This document shows, in pieces, positions 20,501 through 28,703 of a DNA stretch of 64,000 nt (position 1 is the stretch's first letter; each line of letters begins with the position of its first letter). The notes under the pieces are model-generated. The model ran no database searches. It saw nothing but the letters and a program-made list of their open reading frames with translations, and was not told where the DNA came from. The stretch comes from Methylophaga sulfidovorans (GTDB lineage: Bacteria > Pseudomonadota > Gammaproteobacteria > Nitrosococcales > Methylophagaceae), in contig NZ_FOSH01000010.1 of the NCBI RefSeq assembly GCF_900114205.1, positions 43,157 through 107,156 of the forward strand, in the 5' to 3' direction. The translations under genes and the position numbers were made by a program.

Positions 20501-20698
20501 ACTATTGCCGGACTCACACCTTTATTATTTGAAACATCACTACAGGCGCAGTTTTTAATCCCAATGGCCGTTTCCATGTCATTTGGTCTTATGTTTTCAA
20601 CTGTTTTAGTATTATTAGTAATACCCGCAATGCTCGCCGTTTACGAACGAATAGCTGATAAATTACTGCCGAAGCGTACTGAGTCAGTGACAATTTGA
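17564..20698 (+). CDS. RND efflux permease, AcrB/MdtC-like
   Basis: 1044 aa with the two-fold RND layout: first membrane helix (NLLMLMMLIGGFVSL), periplasmic loop, TM2-6 (LLVLAILFLFLHGRVAFWVA, LFALIMALGIIVDDAIVVGE carrying the conserved proton-relay Asp pair), then the second half repeating the arrangement (TLLAFVMIYLVLAWVFSSYG, FGIFGLSGIVVNDSIILV). This is the hydrophobe/amphiphile-type RND class rather than the metal class. GTG start inside the adaptor stop. Proton-driven export of drugs, lipids or similar compounds; specific cargo cannot be read from sequence. Confidence 0.9.
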   Translation: MSSPAHRKDIIGIFAQHKVAANLLMLMMLIGGFVSLSKLNTQFFPNFALDVITVSVVWRGASAEDVEDSLTSRIEQELRTIDYVDKMTSTSSYGSSLVRLEFDEGTDMGPALDQVKDHVARLRNLPKDSETPEISIATRYDNVARLLVTTDGHLDELRGLVHQIEHELLDAGISRVTITGLPDEEMAIKVSTSTLESLGLSFGDVSQRVADQSQDLPAGEIGNAETTRQIRSLDQRRDADAFGNISLKSDYQGRRLLINDVADVERRAMRDQVKVFYHGKPAVEIALQRTENADALESARIMENWLEQARPSLPKGVDIRVYDASWSLIQERINLLLSNGLSGLLLVLAILFLFLHGRVAFWVAVGIPVSFMAALTVLYVLGGSINMISLFALIMALGIIVDDAIVVGEDALSHYQSGERSLLAAEGGARRMLAPVISSSLTTIAAFLPLMLISGIIGNILFDIPFVVICVIIASLVESFLILPGHLRHTFHTMHHADPGCLRRWLDEKFDHFREQFFRPLVSMAVKNSGVTISLTLALLIISISLLASGRILFNFFPSPEGTTITANVRFVAGTPKKDVEQFLQNINLALDKAEADYDQKIVKMAVTRLGSASSANSNLSSSQSDERFGSVQLEMISPDKRDIRNKDFINDWRKYIILPPGIETFTISEARGGPPGSDIDIRLSGAPAQQLKKAAHEVAERLKNYTGVSAIEDDMPYGQEQLIYRIKGQGEVLGLTVENVGRQLRAAFDGQLVQIFQDGDDEVEVRVMLPDAERNTLATLENFMLRLPNGGSAPLSSVVDFESRRGFDVLRHTESQLAIHITASVDSVVNNNNVILDDMKKAFLPEISSKYGVKIGYEGRAEEQADTMSDMAQGTLLAFVMIYLVLAWVFSSYGWPLVVMAAIPFGLIGALIGHWLLGIDLTILSLFGIFGLSGIVVNDSIILVTFFKQLTESGTPTQQAIIEASVQRLRAVLLTSLTTIAGLTPLLFETSLQAQFLIPMAVSMSFGLMFSTVLVLLVIPAMLAVYERIADKLLPKRTESVTI

Positions 20699-20705
20699 TA
20701 TTGTA

Positions 20706-20737
20706 TTAAGTCTGATTTAACAATCACTGTGCATGCT
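20706..20737 (+). promoter_or_regulatory. PmrA/QseB-like direct repeat and weak -10 upstream of the TolC-family gene
   Basis: Hexamers ATTAAG and TTTAAC separated by 5 nt (TTAA cores 11 bp apart), then 10 nt, then CATGCT as a weak -10 match. The same geometry occurs at two other promoters near the two-component system. Binding by the regulator encoded at 26.4 kb is inferred. Confidence 0.45.
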
Positions 20738-20778
20738 GTTGCAATTTGGATAGAACAGCATTTATTTAAGGATTTTTC

Positions 20779-22038
20779 ATGCGACGATATACCTCTTTTG
20801 TTATGGCTGCCTTTATAGGCACATTAAGTCCTGTTGTGAGTTTTGCAGAAGATAATGAGACAGTCAGAAGCGTGCCGTATACAGCTAACCTCGATTTAGC
20901 CTCACTGACAGAGAAGGTATATCAGCGATTACCTGGTTTATTAGCTGAAGATAAATATCGAAAACTACTGCAAGCGAATGATACATACAGTCATGCCATA
21001 TTTGCCGAGCCGGTGACTGGCAGTCTTAGTCTGTTCAGTGATGAAGTCGGTACCGGACACGGTTTTCAGGAGTGGGAAGGTGGTGTTGATTTACCGCTTT
21101 GGTTACCTGGTCAAAAACAACAACAGCAGGCCTTGTCAGACAAAATAGCCGCCGAACTACCTGCCTATCAGCAAGCACTAAAACTGGAAGCTTCGGGTGA
21201 GGTAAGGCAACAAATCTGGCAGGTGAAGCTGGCCGAAGCCCAACTTGAACAAGCTAAACTGACATGGGAAACCGCGAAAAAATTACAAAATGATGTGGAG
21301 TCACGCGTAAAAGCGGGAGATTTAGCATCAACAGAACGATTACTGGCAAGCAGTAACACGCTGGAAGCACATAGCAAGATGGTAAATGCCGAGTCACTGC
21401 TGCAACAGCGCCTGAAAATTTATCAACTCATTACTGGTGAACATACCTTGCCACAGCAGGTCGATGAAACTGTCAGTAAGATCACAGAAGATTTACAGCA
21501 ACATCCGCAGTTGCTCTTACAGGACCAACTGATAGCCAGATTACAGGCACAAATGGGACTGGCACAGTATGACGGTGCGGTGAATCCCAGTTTATCTTTA
21601 GGCGTGAGACGAGAACGAGGTGACAGGGCGGAAGACTATACCAACAGCATGGGCATTGGCTTTAGTATGGCATTGGATGATAAGGCATACAGGCAACCAG
21701 CTATTGCCAAGGCATCAGCAGAGCTAGCCGATGCACAGGTTGCACGTCAGTCATTATGGCGTCAGCTAAAAACACGACAAGTCGCTGTTCAGGAAGAGTT
21801 GAATAGTAGCCGGCAGCAACTGGATTTGATCACAGAACAAAATAAAACCACCCAGAAGTATTACCAATTACAAAAGCGTGCCTTTGATTTAGGTGAAATT
21901 AATTTGATTGATTTATTGCGCAGTCAGTCGCTGGCTAATGATAATGAAAGTCGAAAGCGCTTATTGGAAGTCCAGATAAAACAAAAAATTTCTGAACTAA
22001 ATCAGTCGATTGGAATGGTTTTGTCTGACAATCAATAA
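20779..22038 (+). CDS. TolC-family outer-membrane channel, CzcC-like
   Basis: 419 aa with a signal peptide (FVMAAFIGTLSPVVSFA). The body is coiled-coil outer-membrane efflux protein; EWEGGVDLPLWLPGQKQQQQ resembles CzcC-type channels of heavy-metal RND systems, and GEINLIDLLRSQSLANDNES is the usual C-terminal helix. AAGGA lies before the ATG. It is 80 nt downstream of the RND permease, but a promoter with a regulator box lies between. The metal efflux operon at 30.5 kb lacks its own channel and shares that box, so this may serve either pump. Confidence 0.85.
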   Translation: MRRYTSFVMAAFIGTLSPVVSFAEDNETVRSVPYTANLDLASLTEKVYQRLPGLLAEDKYRKLLQANDTYSHAIFAEPVTGSLSLFSDEVGTGHGFQEWEGGVDLPLWLPGQKQQQQALSDKIAAELPAYQQALKLEASGEVRQQIWQVKLAEAQLEQAKLTWETAKKLQNDVESRVKAGDLASTERLLASSNTLEAHSKMVNAESLLQQRLKIYQLITGEHTLPQQVDETVSKITEDLQQHPQLLLQDQLIARLQAQMGLAQYDGAVNPSLSLGVRRERGDRAEDYTNSMGIGFSMALDDKAYRQPAIAKASAELADAQVARQSLWRQLKTRQVAVQEELNSSRQQLDLITEQNKTTQKYYQLQKRAFDLGEINLIDLLRSQSLANDNESRKRLLEVQIKQKISELNQSIGMVLSDNQ

Positions 22039-22046
22039 AGGTCTTT

Positions 22047-22077
22047 AAGCTTAATTTTTCGTTAAGCTTTCTTTTTT
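22047..22077 (+). terminator. Terminator of the TolC-family gene
   Basis: A perfect 8-bp stem (AAGCTTAA, 7-nt loop, TTAAGCTT) followed by TCTTTTTT, 8 nt after the TolC-family stop codon. The stem also contains the TTAA repeats described as a regulator box for the next operon. Confidence 0.75.
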
Positions 22078-22082
22078 AATCT
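22050..22082 (+). promoter_or_regulatory. PmrA/QseB-like box and candidate -10 for the ten-gene operon
   Basis: CTTAAT, five nucleotides (TTTTC), GTTAAG: TTAA cores 11 bp apart, matching the known PmrA-box arrangement. Ten nt later lies TAATCT, a plausible -10, which would place transcription start about 25 nt before the ATG at 22114. The site sits inside the terminator hairpin of the preceding gene, so its base composition has an alternative explanation. Confidence 0.45.
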
Positions 22083-22113
22083 AGCTTCCATACCACCTCC
22101 AAAGGGGAATTTT

Positions 22114-22824
22114 ATGGAAGCTAGATCGTTTGTTCAGTCTGCTACTAACAATCGTTGTCAACGTGTCGCAGAGCGACAAATTATTCAGCCAGTTTTTCCA
22201 CTCACGTTGGCAAAAGCCAATGAGCCTGGACGGATAGATGCTGAACAATTTATCTATCAGCGCTTTGTAAAACAGCATGAGGCTGAGATCAGTCATTTTC
22301 TACCATTTATCTTATCTGCAAGGACCGGTGGTTTAGTTTCAGCTGCATTAGGTTTCCAACCTGCCAGCTATTCATCACACCTTTTTCTGGAACATTATCT
22401 CGATAATGATATTGAGACCACACTTAGCATTCTTACTAAAACTGTAGTTCAACGTGACGCCATCATTGAAATTGGCAATTTAGCGTCCGGACGTCAGCGA
22501 GCTACTCAGACTTTATTTTTACTGCTTGCCGAATTGTGTTATCAAGCGGGCTATGAATGGGTTGTGTTTACAGCTAACTCGGCGGTTTCTGAGTGGTTAG
22601 CGAAATTAGATATTGAGACTATCGCCATACGGGTTGCTGACCCAAAAAGGCTGCCAGATAAAGGCGCACAATGGGGTAGTTATTATGATGATAAGCCTGT
22701 TGTGGTTGCCGGTAATATTCGACAAACCATGGCAAAGCTGACTGATAATCCACTTATGTTGTATTTACGGCAGAGCTACCAGCATCAATTAAATGAATTT
22801 GTAGCGAGTATGCGCCATGACTGA
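22114..22824 (+). CDS. Thermostable-haemolysin family protein (GNAT-like fold)
   Basis: 236 aa, matching the T_hemolysin family (delta-VPH type). The region EAEISHFLPFILSARTGGLV, then AALGFQPASYSSHLFLEHYL and IIEIGNLASGRQRATQTLFL resembles acyltransferases of the GNAT and autoinducer-synthase fold, including a conserved glutamate-glycine-asparagine strand. No signal peptide, so a secreted toxin is unlikely. The strong site AAAGGGG precedes the ATG. The stop overlaps the start of the AMP ligase by 8 nt, linking them functionally. I infer an acyltransferase step; haemolysis is only the historical family name. Confidence 0.8.
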   Translation: MEARSFVQSATNNRCQRVAERQIIQPVFPLTLAKANEPGRIDAEQFIYQRFVKQHEAEISHFLPFILSARTGGLVSAALGFQPASYSSHLFLEHYLDNDIETTLSILTKTVVQRDAIIEIGNLASGRQRATQTLFLLLAELCYQAGYEWVVFTANSAVSEWLAKLDIETIAIRVADPKRLPDKGAQWGSYYDDKPVVVAGNIRQTMAKLTDNPLMLYLRQSYQHQLNEFVASMRHD

Positions 22825-24298
22825 GTTAGTGAGAAAATTACGTAAGATTGCTGCAGAACAGCCTAACTCACTGGCATTACAGGATCCTTCTCGTCAACTG
22901 AGCTGGAGCCAGATGATTCATGAAGTGGATCGCTTAACAGAACTGCTATCACCTTATGCAGACAGTGTAATCGCCTTGTATACCGATAATAGTGTCGATT
23001 GGGCGTGTATTGATTTGGCCTGTTATGAAGCCGGCGTTATCAGTTTACCTATTCCGGCCTTTTTCTCATCAGAACAACAGCATCACGTCATTAGTGAAAG
23101 TGGTGCATTGGCCTTGATTGAACCGAAAGGCATGACCTTATTTCAATCACTCAAGGTTTTTGACCAGTTGCATCTGTCGCTAACAGACAATCTTATGCTG
23201 TTTCCATTAGCCAAGAAAGGTCATAGTCAAATTCCAGAGAAAACTCAAAAAATCACCTTCACGTCGGGTTCTACGGGGCAGCCGAAAGGGGTGTGTTTGA
23301 GTACTCACAACCAGATGACTGTTGCTGATGCCATCCTTCAACGCACTGAATTACAGGCTATTAAGCACCTTTGTGTCTTGCCGCTGACAACCTTATTGGA
23401 AAATCTGGCAGGTATTTACGCTCCCTTACTAAGTAGAGGATCGGTAACCTTATTACCTGCTGCTGAGCTTGGTTTTAACGGCGGGCGAGGCTTTGATGTT
23501 CAGCAATTTTTACAAACGCTGAGTAAGCATCAGCCAGAAAGTGTGGTGTTATTACCCGAATTATTATTAACGCTGGTATCAGCGGCTGAAACAGGTTGGC
23601 CTGTACCTGACAGTCTGAAGTTTATTGCCGTGGGTGGCAGTCGTGTATCAGCTGACTTATTACGTAAAGCAGATAATCTGGGATTACCAGTTTTCGAAGG
23701 TTATGGCTTATCTGAATGCAGCTCGGTTGTCAGCCTGAATAGCCCTAAACAGCGGCAAATAGGCAGTGTCGGTCAGTGTCTTGACCATGTAAAAGTCAGT
23801 ATTGAGTCTGGTGAAATCATTGTTAAGGGTAACTGCTTTTTAGGTTATATCAATCAGCCTGATAGTTGGTATCCACAACAGATAAATACCGGCGATTTAG
23901 GTTTTATAGATGACAATCATTATTTGCATATTAATGGCCGTCGTAAAAATCTGCTAATCAGTAGCTTTGGCAGGAATATCAATCCAGAGTGGGTGGAAAG
24001 TGAGTTATTGGCAAATCCAATCCTGGCCTATTGCACGGTCATTGGTGATGCAAAAAACCATTGCAGTGTCTTAGTTCAACCACGCTTTGACAATATTACT
24101 GATGAGATGATTGGACAATGGATAGCCCTGGTGAATAAACGTCTGCCTGACTACGCACAACTGGCTGACTGGCAGCGCTTCGAGTGGCCGCTCAGTGTAG
24201 AAAATGGCACATTGACAGCAAATGGCCGTCCCGTCAGAGAGCAAATATTAAACAGCTACAGTCATCAAATAAATGCTTTATACAAGGAGCAAGCATAA
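22817..24298 (+). CDS. AMP-dependent synthetase/ligase (acyl-CoA synthetase-like)
   Basis: 493 aa, ANL superfamily. Phosphate-binding A3 motif FTSGSTGQPKG (about residues 149-159), A5 VFEGYGLSECSSV near 296, A7 NTGDLG near 356, the A8 hinge GRRKNLLISSFGRNINPEW near 374. The C-terminal A10 region reads TLTANGRPVREQI, where the usual catalytic lysine position appears to be arginine. It would activate a carboxylate as an acyl adenylate; whether it then forms a CoA or protein thioester is unknown. No carrier-protein gene is adjacent. Second gene of the block, overlapping the first. Confidence 0.88.
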   Translation: MTELVRKLRKIAAEQPNSLALQDPSRQLSWSQMIHEVDRLTELLSPYADSVIALYTDNSVDWACIDLACYEAGVISLPIPAFFSSEQQHHVISESGALALIEPKGMTLFQSLKVFDQLHLSLTDNLMLFPLAKKGHSQIPEKTQKITFTSGSTGQPKGVCLSTHNQMTVADAILQRTELQAIKHLCVLPLTTLLENLAGIYAPLLSRGSVTLLPAAELGFNGGRGFDVQQFLQTLSKHQPESVVLLPELLLTLVSAAETGWPVPDSLKFIAVGGSRVSADLLRKADNLGLPVFEGYGLSECSSVVSLNSPKQRQIGSVGQCLDHVKVSIESGEIIVKGNCFLGYINQPDSWYPQQINTGDLGFIDDNHYLHINGRRKNLLISSFGRNINPEWVESELLANPILAYCTVIGDAKNHCSVLVQPRFDNITDEMIGQWIALVNKRLPDYAQLADWQRFEWPLSVENGTLTANGRPVREQILNSYSHQINALYKEQA

Positions 24299-24967
24299 AT
24301 GCTTTTTTTCGATAGATTACAAACAGAAACAACAGCTGCACGTGAACAATTATTTAGTGCACCGATTATTGCGAAAGCGATGACTGGCGATATTACTACC
24401 GAGCTTTATATTAACTTTCTGACGCAAGCCTATCATCACGTTAAACATACCGTGCCACTTCTGATGAGTGTGGGTGGTGCCTTACCTGAACAAAAAGAAT
24501 GGTTACGTAATGCGGTGGCTGAATATATTGAAGAAGAACTGGGACATCAGGAGTGGATATTGAACGATATCGCCGCCTGTGGTGCTGATAAAGAAGCAGT
24601 ACGAAACAGTCAGCCAAACCTGCAGACAGAAATGATGATTGCCTATGCCTATGACATGGTACATCGCATCAATCCTTTAGGTTTTTTTGGCATGGTACAT
24701 GTGCTGGAAGGCACCAGCATCACTACCGCTGATAAAGCAGCAGAAAGTATAAAAAAGGCACTGGGTTTGCCATCAAAGGCCTTTAGTTACCTGACTTCTC
24801 ACGGGGCTTTAGATCAGGACCATGTCAAATTTTTTGAGGGTTTAATGAATCAAATCACCGATGAGTCAGAACAAGAGCTGATTATTCATAGTGCCAAACG
24901 CTTCTATTATCTCTACGGCAATATCTTCCGTAGCCTGACTGAAGAGAAGATGCCATGCACAGTCTGA
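24299..24967 (+). CDS. Haem-oxygenase-like diiron oxidase (TenA/iron-containing redox family)
   Basis: 222 aa, all-helical HDO family. Probable metal ligands: E79 and H83 in EEELGHQEW, E137 in VHVLEGTS, and H168, D172 and H175 in SHGALDQDH. This ExxxH, E, HxxxDxxH pattern is typical of diiron oxidases that desaturate, hydroxylate or cleave fatty-acid or amino-acid substrates, and differs from thiaminase TenA, which lacks iron ligands. The start codon abuts the ligase stop, and the SDR gene overlaps its 3' end by 13 nt. An iron permease gene is later in the block. Substrate unknown. Confidence 0.82.
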   Translation: MLFFDRLQTETTAAREQLFSAPIIAKAMTGDITTELYINFLTQAYHHVKHTVPLLMSVGGALPEQKEWLRNAVAEYIEEELGHQEWILNDIAACGADKEAVRNSQPNLQTEMMIAYAYDMVHRINPLGFFGMVHVLEGTSITTADKAAESIKKALGLPSKAFSYLTSHGALDQDHVKFFEGLMNQITDESEQELIIHSAKRFYYLYGNIFRSLTEEKMPCTV

Positions 24968-25740
24968 GAGATGTCACCATCCTGATTACCGGTGCGGCCG
25001 GTGGTATCGGGCAAAAGCTGGCTAAGGCCTTACATGATCAGGGGGCCAAACTGATACTGACGGATGTGAATGCTGACAAGCTGACAGAACTCAATGTCAG
25101 CTTAGGTGAAAAGCACTATGACTTTGTGGCTGATGTGAGCAAGAAAACGCAGCGTCAGTCACTGGTCGGTTACTGTCAGAACCTGCCTTATCCGGTACAA
25201 ATGATTATCAATCTGGCAGGTATCAATCGTTTTGCTGCCGTCACTGATTATTCGGATGATGATATTGAGCGGATGTTAACGATTAATCTAAGTTCACAGA
25301 TTGCACTAACACGGGATTTTATTCCTTTACTGGAAAAAAACGCCCCATCATCTATCGTCAATGTCGGTTCTATTCTGGGCAGCATCGGCATGCCCGGTTA
25401 TAGCGTTTACTGCGCTACCAAGTTTGGATTACGCGGCTTTAGTGAAGCACTGCATCGTGAACTGGCTGGCAGCGGGGTGGATGTGCGTTACTTTGCACCT
25501 CGCGCGACTAAAACAGCACTCAATAATGACAATGTAAATGAGATGAACAAAGCCTTAGGCAGCGCGATGGATAGCCCTGAACAAGTAGCGAATGCCATTG
25601 TCGACTTTTTACTTACAGATAAACGAAGACATTATTTTGGTTGGCCGGAGAAACTGTTTGTCAAAATCAACAGCATCCTGCCTGGCATCGTTGATAAGTC
25701 AATTATTAAACAATTACCTATCATAAAACGTTATTTTTAA
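24955..25740 (+). CDS. Short-chain dehydrogenase/reductase
   Basis: 261 aa classical SDR. Cofactor loop ITGAAGGIGQKLA near residue 11, Asp after beta 2 (ILTDVNADKL) suggesting NAD(H), NLAGIN near 89, catalytic Ser in NVGSILGS, and YCATK as the Tyr-Lys pair near 149. The C-terminal segment KRRHYFGWPEKLFVKINSIL resembles membrane-associated SDRs acting on lipids. Overlaps the diiron oxidase gene by 13 nt; its stop overlaps a following ATG (TAATG). Probably reduces or oxidises an intermediate of the same pathway. Confidence 0.88.
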   Translation: MHSLRDVTILITGAAGGIGQKLAKALHDQGAKLILTDVNADKLTELNVSLGEKHYDFVADVSKKTQRQSLVGYCQNLPYPVQMIINLAGINRFAAVTDYSDDDIERMLTINLSSQIALTRDFIPLLEKNAPSSIVNVGSILGSIGMPGYSVYCATKFGLRGFSEALHRELAGSGVDVRYFAPRATKTALNNDNVNEMNKALGSAMDSPEQVANAIVDFLLTDKRRHYFGWPEKLFVKINSILPGIVDKSIIKQLPIIKRYF

Positions 25741-25751
25741 TGGAGAAAATG

Positions 25752-26414
25752 ATGAAAGCTTATATATTTTCAATGATTTTAGGTTTAGTCAGTCTGCCCG
25801 TGTGTGCCGATGTGATGCAAAGTGTTACTGATTTGCAGCATGACTGGGCTAAAGTAAATTACACATTAACGGGTGATGCACAGGAAAAAGCATTTAAAAG
25901 TCTGGTTGAAAAAGCTAATGCCGTCGTCAAGCAATATCCAGATGCGGCGGAATCGCATATCTGGCGTGGCATTATTGAATCAAGTTATGCGGGAGCTAAA
26001 GGTGGCTTGGGTGCATTATCTCTGGCTAAAGCCGCAAAAGCAGATCTGGAACAGGCAATGAAATTAGATGACAAGGCAATGGATGGTTCAGCTTATACCA
26101 GCCTTGGCACCTTATATTCCAAAGTCCCCGGTTGGCCAATTGGTTTCGGTGATGATGATAAAGCGGAAACAATGTTGAAAAAAGCCTTGACCATCAATCC
26201 AGCTGGCATAGATAGTAATTACTTCTATGCACAATATTTAATAGATAATAATCACTATAAAGAAGCAGAAACTTATCTATTAAAAGCACAACAAGCACCT
26301 GCCAGACCAAGTAGACCACTTGCAGATAAAGGAAGACAGCAAGAAATCGAAAAATCATTACAGCAGGTCAGATACAAACTAGGGAATGAACAACATGCAG
26401 GTATTACTCATTGA
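25752..26414 (+). CDS. Periplasmic TPR-repeat protein
   Basis: 220 aa from the ATG at 25752, chosen because GGAG lies 6 nt upstream; ATGs at 25740 and 25749 are alternatives. Signal peptide KAYIFSMILGLVSLPVCA. Helical repeats follow, e.g. ESHIWRGIIESSYAGAKGG, SAYTSLGTLYSKVPGWPIGF and GIDSNYFYAQYLIDNNHYKE. No catalytic residues. The repeats suggest a scaffold or binding role in the periplasm. The response regulator gene begins inside its 3' end, so it belongs to the same operon. Confidence 0.8.
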   Translation: MKAYIFSMILGLVSLPVCADVMQSVTDLQHDWAKVNYTLTGDAQEKAFKSLVEKANAVVKQYPDAAESHIWRGIIESSYAGAKGGLGALSLAKAAKADLEQAMKLDDKAMDGSAYTSLGTLYSKVPGWPIGFGDDDKAETMLKKALTINPAGIDSNYFYAQYLIDNNHYKEAETYLLKAQQAPARPSRPLADKGRQQEIEKSLQQVRYKLGNEQHAGITH

Positions 26415-27054
26415 AGATGATGTTTCACTCGCAAAAGGATTACAAACCAGCCTGAAACGGGAAGGTTTTATCGTTAATCATTTGAGTGAAGGCAAGCAGG
26501 CCATTAACAGCATTGCTTCTTCTGAGCCGGATATTGTGGTGTTGGATCTGGGATTGCCAGATATAGATGGCAATGAAGTATTGAAGCAAATTCGTCGTCG
26601 TAATGCTGAATTACCGGTATTAATTCTGACAGCGCGTAACTCTATTCAGGATAAAGTCGCCGGCCTTGATAGTGGCGCAGACGATTATCTGGCTAAACCA
26701 TTTGAAATGGATGAGTTACTCGCGCGCCTGCGGGTACTGGAACGTCGGCTTAGCAGTCTTAAACATGCCGATCTGACCGTCGGTAATGTATCAATTGACA
26801 CCCGTGCCCAGCAAGTCAAAGTCGACGGCGAGACTGTCGACTTTTTCCGCCGCGAATATATGCTGTTAAAAATGCTGATGGAAAATGTTGGCCGGGTGCA
26901 GACCCGCGATAGCCTTGAAAGTAAGCTCTATAGCTGGGGGGAAGAAATCGCCAGTAATGCGATTGAAGTCCACATTCATCACTTAAGAAAGAAATTACCG
27001 GATAACTTTATAACGACTGTGCGTGGTGTAGGCTACACAATCAAAGCGCAATGA
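26395..27054 (+). CDS. OmpR-family response regulator, PmrA/QseB-like
   Basis: 219 aa from the ATG at 26395 (AGGGA about 8 nt upstream); an ATG at 26386 is also possible. Receiver domain has acidic E7-D8-D9, phospho-acceptor D51 (VVLDLGLPDIDG) and LTARN/AKPFE switch residues. The C-terminal winged helix ends VHIHHLRKKLP then VRGVGYTIKAQ, the QseB/PmrA subgroup pattern. It overlaps the TPR gene and the kinase gene. Predicted targets are the TTAA direct-repeat boxes at 20.7, 22.05 and 30.2 kb. Confidence 0.9.
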   Translation: MQVLLIEDDVSLAKGLQTSLKREGFIVNHLSEGKQAINSIASSEPDIVVLDLGLPDIDGNEVLKQIRRRNAELPVLILTARNSIQDKVAGLDSGADDYLAKPFEMDELLARLRVLERRLSSLKHADLTVGNVSIDTRAQQVKVDGETVDFFRREYMLLKMLMENVGRVQTRDSLESKLYSWGEEIASNAIEVHIHHLRKKLPDNFITTVRGVGYTIKAQ

Positions 27055-28382
27055 AGTCTATTCGTCTGTATTTATTATTGGCGTTATTGGCCACAATAAC
27101 GCTGGTAAACTTTGTGTCCTTATTGCACGGTTACCAATCAAGTATGCAAAAGGCACAAAATTTATTTGATTCCCGCCTTGAAAGTACCGCCATTCTGATT
27201 GCTTCAGCTAACTCTCGCCAGGTGGGGCAGGAAACGGTAACCAATCAACAAACACCCTATACCTTTTTCCAGATTATTGATGATAACGGTCAGTTATTAA
27301 CGCGTTCTGAGAATGCGCCAGATAAAGTGCTGGGTGAACTGGAACAAGGTTTTCATATCATTAACTTTGGCAGCTATCGCTGGCGAAATTATGTTTACCG
27401 CGACACTGTTTTACAACGTTGGGTCATCGTCGCTGAGCGTATCGATATTCGCTATATGCTAGCGGAAGATGTGGTGATGGAATCGTTATTGCCCATTGTG
27501 ATGGCGATACCTGTTGCTGCATTAATTATCTGGTTTGCCGTAGGGATTGGACTTAAACCGTTGAATGCGTTTGCCAGCCAGTTGAGCGAAAGAAGGGCTG
27601 ATGATCTACGGCCTATCGAATTGGAACGTGTACCGAAAGAATTAACGACGGTGGTGAATAATACCAACAGTTTGTTATTACGTCTGGCTGAGGCATTTGA
27701 TAGGGAACAACGTTTCTCAGCCGATGCAGCACACGAGTTACGAACGCCAGTCAGCGTACTCAAAGTTCACTTACATAACTTACGAACACGACTGGGTAAA
27801 GATGACGAAGACATCATCTTATTACGTGATGGTGTCGAACGTATGGGACATCTTATCGAACAGATTCTCGCCCTGTATCGCACCTCGCCTGATCAGGCAG
27901 CCGTGAAGTTTGAGCATGTGGATTTGTTTAAAATGGTTCAAGAAATTATCGCTCGCGGTTATGATGCCTTTGAGTCTAAACAGCAGGAAATAGAGCTGGA
28001 CGGTGAGTCACATATCATTGAAGGTAATGTCTTTGCACTGGAAACTTTGATAAGCAATTTACTCAATAATGCGAATAAGTACACGCCAGAGAAAGGTCAA
28101 ATTCATGCAGTGGTGCGACGTCATGAAGAAGGGGTGTTATTAAGAGTCGAAGATTCTGGGCCGGGAATACCGGAAGATCAGTATCAGCGAGTATTTGAAC
28201 GTTTTTATCGCCTGCATGGTGATCAGCATAATAGCGGTGTGGTAGGTTGTGGACTAGGACTCACCATTGTTAAACATATTGCTGATTTACATCATGCATC
28301 TATTCAATTAGGGACATCCGCTTGGGGCCATGGATTAAGGGTCGATGTGATTTTTCCTCTGAGAGCAGTGAATTATGCGTAG
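27051..28382 (+). CDS. Sensor histidine kinase, PmrB/QseC-like
   Basis: 443 aa. Two membrane helices (LYLLLALLATITLVNFVSLL and LPIVMAIPVAALIIWFAVGI) bound a roughly 110-residue periplasmic sensor region; then HAMP-like linker, H-box FSADAAHELRTPVS with phospho-acceptor His228, N-box LISNLLNNANKYTP, and G boxes VEDSGPGIP and GCGLGLTIVKHI. The start overlaps the regulator stop (ATGA). The periplasmic loop is acidic in places but has no clear ExxE iron motif of the Salmonella PmrB type that I could identify, so the stimulus is open. Confidence 0.9.
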   Translation: MKSIRLYLLLALLATITLVNFVSLLHGYQSSMQKAQNLFDSRLESTAILIASANSRQVGQETVTNQQTPYTFFQIIDDNGQLLTRSENAPDKVLGELEQGFHIINFGSYRWRNYVYRDTVLQRWVIVAERIDIRYMLAEDVVMESLLPIVMAIPVAALIIWFAVGIGLKPLNAFASQLSERRADDLRPIELERVPKELTTVVNNTNSLLLRLAEAFDREQRFSADAAHELRTPVSVLKVHLHNLRTRLGKDDEDIILLRDGVERMGHLIEQILALYRTSPDQAAVKFEHVDLFKMVQEIIARGYDAFESKQQEIELDGESHIIEGNVFALETLISNLLNNANKYTPEKGQIHAVVRRHEEGVLLRVEDSGPGIPEDQYQRVFERFYRLHGDQHNSGVVGCGLGLTIVKHIADLHHASIQLGTSAWGHGLRVDVIFPLRAVNYA

Positions 28383-28698
28383 AGTTGGGCTGTTTTTATT
28401 CTTATCAATTATGGTGATGCCAGTATTAGCTGGCCCGCCAGTGGTTGAAATCGAAATCCGTGATCATCTGTTTTTCCCGGATGAAGTCAAAATTCCAGCC
28501 AATACCAAAGTCAAGCTGCTGGTGAAAAATATGGATCCTACTGCCGAAGAGTTTGAAAGTTATGAACTAAACCGCGAGAAAGTTATTGCAGGCAATAGTC
28601 AGGCATTCATCTTTATTGGTCCACTTCCGGCCGGTGTCTATCCGTTTTTTGGTGAGTTTTTCCCAAAAACGGCGCAGGGCAAGGTCATAGCGGAGTAG
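28375..28698 (+). CDS. Periplasmic cupredoxin-like protein (EfeO N-domain type)
   Basis: 107 aa with signal peptide (FLFLSIMVMPVLA). Mature part is a single cupredoxin fold: VEIEIRDHLFFPDEVKIPAN, KLLVKNMDPTAEEFES and PAGVYPFFGEF. It lacks the Cys of a blue-copper site; the acidic PTAEEFES segment is typical of the cupredoxin partners of FTR1 permeases (EfeO-like, P19-associated). It overlaps the kinase stop by 8 nt and precedes FTR1 by 5 nt, so it likely delivers or oxidises iron for that permease. Confidence 0.85.
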   Translation: MRRVGLFLFLSIMVMPVLAGPPVVEIEIRDHLFFPDEVKIPANTKVKLLVKNMDPTAEEFESYELNREKVIAGNSQAFIFIGPLPAGVYPFFGEFFPKTAQGKVIAE

Positions 28699-28703
28699 AT
28701 GAC

